A DNA stretch of 12,186 nucleotides from Bacillota bacterium (GCA_029776555.1 JAKOSZ010000203.1:1-12186); one strand, 5' to 3'. Numbered from the stretch's first letter, positions 1-6,845 are shown. Numbers and translations: made by a program. Notes: generated by a model not told the origin, from the letters alone.

Positions 1-239
1 ACTTTCTATATATCGGTAAAAAATCCTTCTTTTTTTTACATTATTCGAGACGGGAAAGACTTAAGACAGCGGGATGGTTCACCGGCATAAAAGGGGCAGG
101 CCCGAAGCTCAACTGGTCCTTTTCGGCGGGTACCCCATTTGGTCGGTAAAGGCATGCGGGAGGCCTGAAAAGTTTCCCGGGACAAAGCCGGGGTATATTT
201 ATTCCGTGGAAAAAATTTTTAAATCATATGGAAGGTGTA
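1..239. other. Non-coding region upstream of the citrate synthase operon
   Basis: I see no convincing gene here. An open frame starting at 74 has no SD sequence, no recognisable domain, and runs into the promoter at 240-268. A run of T at 29-37 follows no obvious hairpin on the plus strand. The stretch from about 60 to 200 is more GC-rich than its flanks and contains several CCGGG-type words, but I could not match it to a riboswitch or RNA family by eye. It may hold the end of an upstream transcription unit. Confidence 0.5.
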
Positions 240-268
240 TTGAAATAGAAAAACGGGCGTTGTATAAT
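240..268 (+). promoter_or_regulatory. Sigma-A promoter of the Re-citrate synthase/aconitase/GntR operon
   Basis: The -35 box TTGAAA is at 240-245 and the -10 box TATAAT at 263-268, separated by exactly 17 nt. This is one mismatch from the full vegetative consensus. The predicted start of transcription is near 275, leaving a leader of about 85 nt before the ATG at 361. The -10 box is embedded in a palindrome (262-283), which suggests repression. Confidence 0.85.
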
Positions 269-283
269 TGTATGCAATTATAC
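262..283. promoter_or_regulatory. Operator-like palindrome over the -10 box
   Basis: Two 9-bp arms, GTATAATTG (262-270) and CAATTATAC (275-283), are perfect reverse complements around a 4-nt centre TATG. The palindrome covers the -10 box and the predicted transcription start, where a bound repressor would block RNA polymerase. Its core TTGTATGCAA is one base from the symmetric TTGTATACAA-like sites bound by many FadR-type GntR regulators. The third gene of this operon encodes such a regulator. That it binds here is inference. Confidence 0.6.
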
Positions 284-360
284 TTCCATACGGATATACA
301 GTTATATTTTCTGTCCTGACAGCCCTATGCGGGAACATTTTCGTAAAAAGGGGGAATAAG

Positions 361-1746
361 ATGCTGCAATTCAATAAGAAGACCAACACCCTGGAACTGG
401 TTCAGTACAGGCATTCTTTGCAGGATGTGGCGGAACCCAATCTCTTCAGGGAAATTTACAGCTACGACGAGATACCCAAGTGCATATTCAACCACCGGAG
501 GGTGCCCATGTTTCCTGCGGACGAAATCTGGATAACGGACACGACTTTCAGAGACGGGCAGCAGGCCAGGGATCCCTATACCGTGGAACAGATAACCACA
601 CTGTACGATATGCTGCACCGCTTAGGCGGGCCCAAGGGAATAATCAGGCAGTGTGAGTTCTTTATCTACAGCAAGAAGGATCGGGATGCGGTATACAAGT
701 GCATGGAGCGGGGTTATCAATACCCTGAAGTGACCAGCTGGATAAGGGCCAGCAAGAACGACTTCAAGCTGGCAAAGGAAATGGGGATAAAAGAATCGGG
801 CTTCCTGGTGAGCTGTTCCGACTACCACATTTTCAAAAAGCTGAACAAGACGAGAAAACAGGCCATGAAAGACTACCTTTCGGTCATAAGGGAAGCCATA
901 GATGCGGGCATTAGGCCCAGGTGCCATTTTGAGGACATTACCAGGGCCGACTTCTACGGCTTTGTGGTGCCCTTTGCCATAGAGCTTAAAAAGCTCATGG
1001 ATGAGAGCGGGGTCCCTATTAAAATCAGGGCCTGCGACACACTGGGATACGGGGTTTCCTATCCGGGAGCCGCCCTTCCCAGGAGTGTTCCGGGGATAAT
1101 TTACGGCTTAAGGCATTATGCCGGCTTCCCCAGCGAGCTCCTGGAGTGGCACGGCCATAACGACTTTTACAAAGCCGTAAGCAATTCGGCTACGGCGTGG
1201 CTTTACGGAGCCTCGGCGGTCAACTGCTCTCTCTTGGGTATAGGGGAAAGGACGGGCAACACCCCGCTGGAGGCCATGGTTATCGAGTATGCCCAGCTCA
1301 GGGGGACCACCGACGGGATGGACACCACGGTGATAACTGAAATAGCCGAATACTATGAAAAGGAGATAGGTTACAGGATTCCTCCGGGGACGCCTTTTGT
1401 GGGGAAGTCCTTCAACGTTACCCAGGCCGGCATCCATGCCGACGGGCTTTTGAAAAACGAGGAGATATACAACATTTTCAACACCAAAAAGCTTTTAAAG
1501 AGGCCCATAGGAGTCGCAATTACCCAGACATCGGGGCTGGCGGGTATAGCCCTTTGGATTAACAACTACTTTGGGCTGGAAGGAGAGCGGGCTATTGACA
1601 AGAGAAACCCTGCCGTGGCCAAAATCAAGGAGTGGGTGGATGAGCAGTACAACGAAGGGCGCAGCACATCCATAAGCAACGAGGAAATGCTGGAGGCGGT
1701 TAAGAAATACGCTCCCGAAATATTTGGCACGGCTTTCAAGGAGTAA
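361..1746 (+). CDS. Probable Re-citrate synthase (DRE-TIM metallolyase, isopropylmalate/homocitrate synthase superfamily)
   Basis: The 461-residue protein is a TIM-barrel metal-dependent acyl-CoA condensing enzyme. The catalytic segment DTTFRDGQQ is at residues 60-68 (R64, D65 of the DRE-TIM motif), the divalent-metal HxH pair at H264/H266 in WHGHND, and the conserved GERTGN at 295-300. It lacks room for the C-terminal regulatory domain of full-length LeuA (about 510 residues). The Clostridium kluyveri Re-citrate synthase belongs to this family, and the aconitase directly downstream favours citrate synthesis (oxaloacetate + acetyl-CoA) over isopropylmalate or homocitrate synthesis. The ATG at 361 follows a GGGGG-type SD; an in-frame TTG at 268 lies inside the -10 box and cannot be the start of this transcript. 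The fold is certain; substrate and stereochemistry are inferred from family and context. Confidence 0.82.
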   Translation: MLQFNKKTNTLELVQYRHSLQDVAEPNLFREIYSYDEIPKCIFNHRRVPMFPADEIWITDTTFRDGQQARDPYTVEQITTLYDMLHRLGGPKGIIRQCEFFIYSKKDRDAVYKCMERGYQYPEVTSWIRASKNDFKLAKEMGIKESGFLVSCSDYHIFKKLNKTRKQAMKDYLSVIREAIDAGIRPRCHFEDITRADFYGFVVPFAIELKKLMDESGVPIKIRACDTLGYGVSYPGAALPRSVPGIIYGLRHYAGFPSELLEWHGHNDFYKAVSNSATAWLYGASAVNCSLLGIGERTGNTPLEAMVIEYAQLRGTTDGMDTTVITEIAEYYEKEIGYRIPPGTPFVGKSFNVTQAGIHADGLLKNEEIYNIFNTKKLLKRPIGVAITQTSGLAGIALWINNYFGLEGERAIDKRNPAVAKIKEWVDEQYNEGRSTSISNEEMLEAVKKYAPEIFGTAFKE

Positions 1747-1751
1747 GCAGC

Positions 1752-1770
1752 CTTAACAGGCGACGTTAAG
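1752..1770 (+). other. Small intercistronic hairpin between citrate synthase and aconitase genes
   Basis: CTTAAC (1752-1757) and GTTAAG (1765-1770) are perfect complements around a 7-nt loop. No T-run follows, so it is not an intrinsic terminator. It could protect or define an mRNA end within the operon, or be chance. Confidence 0.3.
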
Positions 1771-1803
1771 AAAAGTACTAAGGATTGTGAGGGGGAGTAA
1801 GAA

Positions 1804-3741
1804 TTGGGCTTGAATCTGACAAAGAAGATTATAAAAGGGCACCTTTTAAGCGGCAGCATGGTGCCGGGAGAAGAGATATCCATACGCATAGACCAGACCT
1901 TGACCCAGGATTCCACCGGGACCATGGCCTACCTGCAATTTGAGGCCATGGGCATACCCAGGGTTAAGACCAGGAAATCGGTGGCCTATATAGACCATAA
2001 CACCCTGCAGACGGGGCCTGAAAATGCCGACGACCACAAGTACATCCAGACGGTGGCTTCCAGGTACGGGGTATACTTCTCAAGACCGGGCAACGGCATA
2101 TGCCACCAGGTACACCTGGAGAGGTTCGGAGTGCCCGGAATGACCCTGCTGGGGTCCGACAGCCATACCCCTACCTGCGGCGGCCTGGGCATGCTTGCCA
2201 TAGGCGCGGGAGGGCTGGATGTGGCTGTTGCCATGGGAGGAGGCCCCTATTACCTGACCATGCCCAGGGTTTGCAGGGTTGTCTTGAAAGGGAAGCTTAA
2301 GCCCTGGGTTTCGGCAAAGGATATTATTCTGGAAGTATTAAGAAGGCTGACGGTAAAGGGCGGAGTCGGGAAAGTCATGGAGTATGCCGGAGAAGGGGTA
2401 AAAAGCCTTTCCGTCCCTGAAAGGGCTACCATTGCCAACATGGGGGCCGAGCTGGGGGCCACCATGTCCATATTCCCCAGCGACGAGGTGACAAAGGAGT
2501 TCCTGAAAGCCCAGGGCCGGGAGCAGGACTGGGTTGAACTTAAAGCCGATGACGACGCCGATTACGACGAGGAGATTGAAATAGACCTGGATGGGCTCGA
2601 ACCCATGGCTGCCCAACCCCACAGCCCCGACAATGTGGCCAGGGTAAAGGACATAGGCAGGATAAAAGTGGACCAGGTGGCAATCGGGAGCTGCACCAAT
2701 TCGTCCTATATGGACATGATGAAGGTTGCCCTCATCCTGAAGGGCAAAACCGTGCACCCGGATGTCAGCCTTGTCATCGCCCCGGGTTCAAGGCAGGTGC
2801 TTACCATGCTTTCGCAAAACGGCGCCCTTGCCCATATGGTGGCGGCGGGAGCCAGGATACTGGAATCGGCCTGCGGCCCCTGCATAGGCATGGGGCAGGC
2901 GCCTGCCAGCAACGCGGTTTCCTTAAGGACCTTCAACAGGAATTTTGAAGGCAGGAGCGGAACGCCTACGGCCAGGGTTTACCTGGTGAGCCCTGAAGTG
3001 GCCGCGGCCAGCGCCATATCGGGATACCTGACCGATCCCCGGGAGCTGGGTGAGCCACCTGCCGTGGAAATGCCTCAGAGCTTCCTTGTAAACGACAACA
3101 TGATCGTGGAACCGGCTCCGGAGGGAAACAGCGTTGAAGTGGTGAGGGGTCCCAACATCAAGCCTTTCCCTGTCAACAGGGAACTGCCGGAAAAGCTGGA
3201 GGGCAGGGTGCTGATTAAACTGGGGGACAACATAACCACCGACCACATAATGCCGTCCAATGCCAAGCTCTTGCCTTTCAGGTCCAATGTGCCTTACCTG
3301 GCGGAGTTTTGCCTTACTCCCTGCGACCCGGACTTCCCGAGAAGGGCCAAGGAAAATGGCGGAGGCTTTATAGTCGGTGGTGTCAACTACGGCCAGGGCT
3401 CCAGCAGAGAGCACGCCGCGCTGGCCCCGCTGCAGCTGGGAGTGAAAGGCGTAATAGCCAAGTCTTTTGCCAGGATACACATGGCCAACCTTATAAATTC
3501 GGGTATAATACCCATGACCTTTGTGGACAGCAGGGATTACGGGTTTATAGAGAACGGCGACGAACTGGTGCTGGAGAACGCCAGGAAGCAGCTTATGGAC
3601 GGGAATGAGCTGGTGATAAAGAACAGGAGCAAAGGCGTTGAAATAAGGGTGAAGGTGCCTGTGTCAAAGCGGCAGGCGGAAATTATACTTGCGGGAGGCC
3701 TCTTGAACTACACCAGGAAACAGGGCGGCCAGAAGGAGTAG
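1804..3741 (+). CDS. acn: Aconitate hydratase (aconitase), single-chain bacterial form
   Basis: A 645-residue [4Fe-4S] enzyme that interconverts citrate and isocitrate through cis-aconitate, in the cytoplasm. The three cluster ligands are visible: C297 in IGSCTNS and C357/C360 in ACGPC. GSDSHTPTCGG (117-127) is the typical N-terminal substrate/cluster region. The C-terminal swivel domain has DNITTDH (475-481) and GSSREH (532-537), containing the catalytic serine region and substrate-binding arginine. The length fits the compact aconitase class of about 640 residues seen in Clostridia and Aquifex rather than the 890-residue AcnA. The start is TTG at 1804, chosen because GGGGGAG (1791-1797) lies 6 nt before it and the protein then begins MGLNLT, as in relatives. 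It follows the citrate synthase gene by 57 bp and acts on that enzyme's product, so the two are probably cotranscribed. LeuC is less likely because small-subunit-type and large-subunit-type domains are fused. Confidence 0.95.
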   Translation: MGLNLTKKIIKGHLLSGSMVPGEEISIRIDQTLTQDSTGTMAYLQFEAMGIPRVKTRKSVAYIDHNTLQTGPENADDHKYIQTVASRYGVYFSRPGNGICHQVHLERFGVPGMTLLGSDSHTPTCGGLGMLAIGAGGLDVAVAMGGGPYYLTMPRVCRVVLKGKLKPWVSAKDIILEVLRRLTVKGGVGKVMEYAGEGVKSLSVPERATIANMGAELGATMSIFPSDEVTKEFLKAQGREQDWVELKADDDADYDEEIEIDLDGLEPMAAQPHSPDNVARVKDIGRIKVDQVAIGSCTNSSYMDMMKVALILKGKTVHPDVSLVIAPGSRQVLTMLSQNGALAHMVAAGARILESACGPCIGMGQAPASNAVSLRTFNRNFEGRSGTPTARVYLVSPEVAAASAISGYLTDPRELGEPPAVEMPQSFLVNDNMIVEPAPEGNSVEVVRGPNIKPFPVNRELPEKLEGRVLIKLGDNITTDHIMPSNAKLLPFRSNVPYLAEFCLTPCDPDFPRRAKENGGGFIVGGVNYGQGSSREHAALAPLQLGVKGVIAKSFARIHMANLINSGIIPMTFVDSRDYGFIENGDELVLENARKQLMDGNELVIKNRSKGVEIRVKVPVSKRQAEIILAGGLLNYTRKQGGQKE

Positions 3742-3816
3742 ATTTGAGGAAGCGGGCGGGAAAAGAACCGGGGCAGCAGGATTTTAAGCCGCGGTCTTAT
3801 GGGAGGGAACGCTGAT

Positions 3817-4509
3817 ATGGCCAATACCGGCTTCGATTACGGCAGGAATTATCCTTCCTCACTGAGGGAGAGGGTGTTCCAGCAACTGGAGGATGAAATT
3901 CTAAACGGCAAGTACAAGCCTGGCGACAGCCTTATAGAGTCAAAGCTGTCCGAGGAGTTTGGCATAAGCCGTACGCCGATCAGGGAGGCGTTGATGCAGC
4001 TGGAACTGGAAGGGCTTGTGCAGTCAATTCCCAACAAGGGCGTTGTGGTTAAGGGCGTTTCCGCCAAGGACGTGGAAGACATATACACCATCAGGAAAAT
4101 GATTGAGGGGTTGGCGGCAAGGTGGGCTACAGAGAAGGCCAATGAAGAGGAATTAAAAGAGATGAAGGAGATCCTGGAACTGGAGGAGTTTTACACCTTA
4201 AGGAACGACATCGAGCGGCTGATCGAATTGGACTCCAGGTTCCACGAGCTAATTTTCAAGGCCAGCAAGAGCAAGCCCCTTATGCAGACCCTGAAGACCT
4301 TCCACCAGTACGTGAAAAGGGCCAGGAACATATCCATGTCCACACCGGGCAGGGCCCAGAAGTCCCTGGAGGAGCACAGGGCAATCCTCCAGGCCATAGT
4401 GGACCGGGACCCTGAGAGGGCAGAGAGGCTGACCACCGAGCATGTGAGCAATGCCAGCAAAAACCTTCTTCACAGAAGAAAGGAAGACATTGAAGCGGAC
4501 CATACCTGA
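3817..4509 (+). CDS. GntR-family transcriptional regulator (FadR/FCD subfamily)
   Basis: A 230-residue protein with an N-terminal winged helix-turn-helix (about residues 14-80; LSEEFGISRTPIREAL at 44-59 is the recognition region) and a C-terminal all-helical FCD ligand-binding domain (about 88-220). The FCD metal-site pattern is present: D139 and H143 in LDSRFHELI, H187 in EEHRAI, and H209 near the end. Such domains usually bind a metal and a carboxylate effector. The ATG at 3817 is preferred over the one at 3799 because GGAGGG (3802-3807) sits 9 nt before it and nothing SD-like precedes 3799. It lies 75 bp after aconitase with no visible promoter or terminator between, so it is probably the last gene of the operon and an autoregulator. 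A citrate-pathway effector (citrate, 2-oxoglutarate or similar) is a guess from context. Confidence 0.9.
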   Translation: MANTGFDYGRNYPSSLRERVFQQLEDEILNGKYKPGDSLIESKLSEEFGISRTPIREALMQLELEGLVQSIPNKGVVVKGVSAKDVEDIYTIRKMIEGLAARWATEKANEEELKEMKEILELEEFYTLRNDIERLIELDSRFHELIFKASKSKPLMQTLKTFHQYVKRARNISMSTPGRAQKSLEEHRAILQAIVDRDPERAERLTTEHVSNASKNLLHRRKEDIEADHT

Positions 4510-4515
4510 GATTAA

Positions 4516-4559
4516 ATGAAGACGGGCTTTCCGAACTTAACCGGAAAGCCCGTCTTCAT
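4516..4559. terminator. 18-bp perfect inverted repeat between convergent gntR and tRNA-Glu
   Basis: The arms 4516-4533 and 4542-4559 are perfect complements with an 8-nt loop AACTTAAC. The hairpin lies 7 nt after the gntR stop codon, and on the minus strand begins at the last A of the tRNA CCA end. On the minus strand a short T-rich tract (TTTAATCT) follows; on the plus strand no T-run follows. It therefore looks best as the tRNA terminator and could also stop or protect the gntR transcript. Confidence 0.7.
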
Positions 4560-4634
4560 GGTGACCCATAGGGGATTCGAACCCCTGTTACCGCCGTGAG
4601 AGGGCGGTGTCTTAAACCACTTGACCAATGGGCC
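4559..4634 (-). tRNA. tRNA-Glu(CTC), CCA end encoded
   Basis: On the minus strand the acceptor stem GGCCCAT pairs with ATGGGTC (one G-U pair). The anticodon stem CCGCC/GGCGG encloses loop CTCTCAC with anticodon CTC (reads GAG, Glu), and the T arm CAGGGGTTCGAATCCCCT contains the standard GGTTCGAATCC. The mature 73-nt body is 4634-4562 (discriminator A at 4562), and CCA is encoded at 4561-4559. It is convergent with the operon on its left and has its own promoter (4651-4679). Clostridia normally also have a TTC-anticodon tRNA-Glu, so this is probably the dedicated GAG reader. Confidence 0.96.
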
Positions 4635-4650
4635 GTCTGCCAATGTTGAT

Positions 4651-4679
4651 ATTATAACATAGTCTTTTTTTATTTTCAA
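4651..4679 (-). promoter_or_regulatory. Sigma-A promoter of tRNA-Glu
   Basis: Read on the minus strand, the -35 box TTGAAA (4679-4674) and the -10 box TATAAT (4656-4651) are separated by exactly 17 nt, with an A-rich spacer. Transcription would begin near 4644, about 10 nt before the first base of the tRNA. Confidence 0.88.
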
Positions 4680-5296
4680 TATTGACCTCCCCTAACTGTG
4701 TAGAATCCCTCGTTGCTTTTAAAATTTTGAAAATTTCTTCTGCAAAAAAGAGGATTATCAATACTATCTGTCGAATATTAAACATGAGACCTCCGCTCCT
4801 TTTAAACTCTTTTCAGGGAGATGTGGTTTTTCCACTCGGAGGTTTCATTTTTTCATCTTCTCCTTAAATTCCTCCAATCACCTGTTATAAGTTTACACTA
4901 CCTATTAACGAGTTCATCCTGACCCTTAATGTTGCCAGATGCAGCCAGCTTTCATTCCAACAGCCGGGATAAGGGTGATATTTCCTCACGATAATTAACT
5001 GTATTCTTGGGTGACATATTCACAAGTTATTGACAGATTGGCCTCCCATGGATTTTGACTGGCCGGCCCATGCCTGAAAATTCACCAATTTTTAATTACT
5101 CAATGATTGCGGAAAGGCACAAAGCTCCTTGTCCGAAGCTTTAAAGCCTTTGACTGCAGGAATAGGTTTTTCCCGCTGCTTTGCCTGCCGGTTGACTTAT
5201 GTCTTGAATTTCCCTGCTGCCGGGTTTTTGAGTTAAGCTGCGAGCCGGGAAGACATCCGCCTTTGTTTCTCTTTCCATGTACCGGCGCGATGGGAA

Positions 5297-5351
5297 AACA
5301 AGTCCCGGTAAACCAAATATACCAGGGCGTTGGGGAACAAGTCCCGGCAAA
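5297..5351. repeat. Short direct repeat, two copies 39 nt apart
   Basis: The 16-mer AACAAGTCCCGGTAAA at 5297-5312 recurs with one change (AACAAGTCCCGGCAAA) at 5336-5351. Each copy is preceded by GGGA or GGGG, so each can also form a tiny GGGA/TCCC hairpin. It stands immediately before the orphan terminator. I see no third copy at the same spacing. It could be the remnant of an interspersed repeat. Confidence 0.45.
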
Positions 5352-5352
5352 G

Positions 5353-5379
5353 CAAGGCTCAAGACGGCCTTGTTTTTTT
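5353..5379 (+). terminator. Orphan rho-independent terminator in the intergenic gap
   Basis: CAAGGC (5353-5358) pairs perfectly with GCCTTG (5367-5372) around an 8-nt loop and is followed directly by seven T residues (5373-5379). This is a textbook plus-strand terminator shape, but there is no convincing coding gene between it and the tRNA promoter, so its transcript is unknown. Confidence 0.65.
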
Positions 5380-5574
5380 AGCCGGGCCAAGACTTATGAA
5401 GTTTCTGCTTTCGGCCTTTACCCCTTGAAAAAAGTTTAGAACCTTATTCCCTGCCGCAGCGGAGGAGGCCTTTTAACCCTTAAACCAAGGGGCATCAAAA
5501 GAGGGCCTTTTGCCTATATCATGTTTTTCACCGCCGGCGCTGGGAAAGTCATGTTTATTTTGGAAAAGCTGTTT

Positions 5575-5604
5575 GTATTTATTGCTGAGCCCGGAGGGAA
5601 AATT
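5575..5604 (+). promoter_or_regulatory. Possible forespore (sigma-F/sigma-G type) promoter of gpr
   Basis: GTATT at 5575-5579 resembles the -35 GYWTA element with one mismatch. GGGAAAATT at 5596-5604 fits the sigma-F -10 pattern GGNNANANT after a 16-nt spacer. No sigma-A promoter is evident before gpr, and gpr is forespore-expressed in Bacillus. The match is short and could be chance. Confidence 0.35.
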
Positions 5605-5669
5605 ATTATGGAGCGGTGTTTGCCTGAAAAAATTAGTTTTTAACCGCTTGTTTGAGGAAGGATGAGCTT

Positions 5670-6674
5670 ATGGGAAGAAATAGGGATATAAGGACCGATT
5701 TGGCTTTGGAAGCCCGGGAGATTTTAAGGGAAGAGGCTATGAAAAGCAAAGAGGGGTGGCAAGGGGACCCCAAGGGGGTAGTGGTGGAAAACGCCGGCGA
5801 CGAACAGATAAAAATCTCCAGGGTCAGGGTTGTTTCCAGTGAGGGAGAACAGGCCATAGGCAAACCCATGGGCAACTATATCACCATTGAGGTGCCGGGC
5901 TTAAGGGAGGAGGACCAGGACCTGTTTGAAGACACATGCAGGGTTTTGGCCGACGAGCTGAGCTCATTAATAAACCTGGGGGAGAAGTCCACGGTGTTCA
6001 TTGTAGGGCTTGGAAACTGGAACGTGACCCCCGACGCCCTTGGGCCAAAGGTTGTGTCCAGCGTCATGGTCACCCGCCACCTGGTGCAGTATGTGCCGGA
6101 ACAGATTGACCAAAGCGTCAGGCCGGTGTGCGCTGTGGCTCCCGGCGTACTTGGAATTACCGGGATTGAAACCGGGGAGGTGGTAAAGGGAATTGTAGAA
6201 AAAGTAAGGCCTGACCTCATCATAGCCATAGATGCTCTGGCTTCAAGGAAGATGAACAGGGTAAGCACCACCATACAGATAGCGGACACGGGAATTTCTC
6301 CCGGTTCGGGGGTAGGCAACAGGAGGATGGAACTGTCCAGGGAAACCATGGGGGTTCCCGTCATCGCCATTGGGGTGCCTACCGTTGTGGATGCGGCTAC
6401 AATGGCCAATGACACCATAGACCTGGTGCTGGACAGCATGATAAAACAGGCTCCCCAGGGCTCCGATTTCTACAAGATGCTGGCTGATATAGACCCGGAA
6501 GAAAAATACCAGCTCATACGGGAAGTGCTTGAACCCTACATTGGGAACCTGATTGTAACGCCGAAAGAAATAGACGACATAATCGACAGGATATCAAAAG
6601 TGATTGCCAACGGCCTCAACATTGCGCTGCACAGGGGAATTACTCCCAGGGACGTAAACAGGTACATGCATTAA
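5670..6674 (+). CDS. gpr: Germination protease GPR (spore protease, family A25)
   Basis: The 334-residue protein matches the endopeptidase that degrades small acid-soluble spore proteins (SASP) in the first minutes of germination. Diagnostic segments are RTDLALE (8-14), GLGNWNVTPDALGP (113-126) and IIAIDALASRK (184-194). D122 and D188 are 66 residues apart, as are the two essential aspartates (127 and 193) of Bacillus megaterium GPR. The RTDLALE segment corresponds to the region where the zymogen removes its own propeptide; cleavage before LALE would release about 10 residues. The ATG at 5670 is chosen because AAGGA lies 8 nt upstream; the in-frame TTG at 5652 has no SD, although it would give a 16-residue propeptide closer to the Bacillus length. 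It has terminator-like hairpins after it and so seems to be transcribed alone. It shows the organism forms endospores. Confidence 0.96.
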   Translation: MGRNRDIRTDLALEAREILREEAMKSKEGWQGDPKGVVVENAGDEQIKISRVRVVSSEGEQAIGKPMGNYITIEVPGLREEDQDLFEDTCRVLADELSSLINLGEKSTVFIVGLGNWNVTPDALGPKVVSSVMVTRHLVQYVPEQIDQSVRPVCAVAPGVLGITGIETGEVVKGIVEKVRPDLIIAIDALASRKMNRVSTTIQIADTGISPGSGVGNRRMELSRETMGVPVIAIGVPTVVDAATMANDTIDLVLDSMIKQAPQGSDFYKMLADIDPEEKYQLIREVLEPYIGNLIVTPKEIDDIIDRISKVIANGLNIALHRGITPRDVNRYMH

Positions 6675-6695
6675 GATTATCCCGGGAAATGTGGT

Positions 6696-6760
6696 AGGGG
6701 CCTTTGGCGTCAGGCCGGGATTAAGCTTTTGTCCCGGAAGGGCCCTTTGTCTTATTTTTA
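6696..6760 (+). terminator. Terminator-like hairpin downstream of gpr
   Basis: The inner stem CCGGGA (6715-6720)/TCCCGG (6732-6737) has an 11-nt loop. It is clamped by an outer stem AGGGGCCTT (6696-6704)/AAGGGCCCT (6738-6746) with one G-G mismatch. A T-rich tail (TTGTCTTATTTTT) follows at 6747-6759. The 10-nt left-side bulge is imperfect for a terminator, but the tail supports the call. Confidence 0.55.
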
Positions 6761-6781
6761 CCCGGAGAATAAGCCTTCCTG

Positions 6782-6828
6782 CCCGGACTTCACGGTTTGC
6801 CGTCCTGAAGGGGTAATGCCGGGTTTTT
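6782..6828 (+). terminator. Second terminator-like structure between gpr and the amidase gene
   Basis: CCCGG (6782-6786) pairs with CCGGG (6819-6823) and is followed by TTTTT (6824-6828). Inside lies a further hairpin, CTTC+ACGG (6788-6795) with CCGT (6800-6803) and GAAG (6807-6810), with a TTTG loop. It precedes the amidase promoter and would catch read-through from gpr. Confidence 0.45.
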
Positions 6829-6845
6829 CGCCGGTGTTGATTATC

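Larger units (their letters stand above)
4680..5669. other. About 1 kb without a convincing protein gene
   Basis: The left half (to about 5100) is AT-rich and contains several SD-like words on the minus strand at 4790-4880. One of them precedes a possible 57-codon reading frame (complement of 4612-4785), which I list only as a finding. The right half (about 5100-5500) is more GC-rich and open in several frames; none has an SD sequence with a proper start or a recognisable domain. A strong plus-strand terminator at 5353-5379 lacks an assigned gene. A short direct repeat lies at 5297-5351, and a forespore-type promoter may lie at 5575-5604. I recognise no known RNA family here. Confidence 0.5.

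Noticed and set aside
74..319. 81-codon open frame upstream of the operon
   Set aside because: It has no SD or recognisable domain, overlaps a strong promoter and palindrome, and its composition looks non-coding.
268..360. N-terminal extension of the citrate synthase from an upstream in-frame TTG at 268
   Set aside because: The codon overlaps the -10 box, lies before the predicted transcript start, lacks an SD and would add residues foreign to the family.
361..1746. Annotation as leuA or homocitrate synthase
   Set aside because: The chain is shorter than LeuA, no other leucine or lysine gene is nearby, and aconitase is the next gene; I cannot exclude it without a tree.
3799..3816. Earlier ATG as the start of the GntR regulator
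   Set aside because: No SD precedes it, and the purine-rich GGAGGG that serves the ATG at 3817 would lie inside the coding sequence.
4682..4867. 61-codon plus-strand frame right of the tRNA
   Set aside because: It has no SD, lies in AT-rich DNA, overlaps the SD-like words on the other strand and has no recognisable domain.
5107..5439. 110-codon plus-strand frame and overlapping minus-strand frames in the intergenic gap
   Set aside because: Starts lack SD sequences, the plus frame reads through a strong terminator, cysteine/proline-rich composition is unlike the real genes, and no domain is recognisable.
5652..5669. TTG start for gpr giving a 16-residue propeptide
   Set aside because: The propeptide length would match Bacillus better, but no SD precedes this codon, while the ATG at 5670 has one at good spacing.
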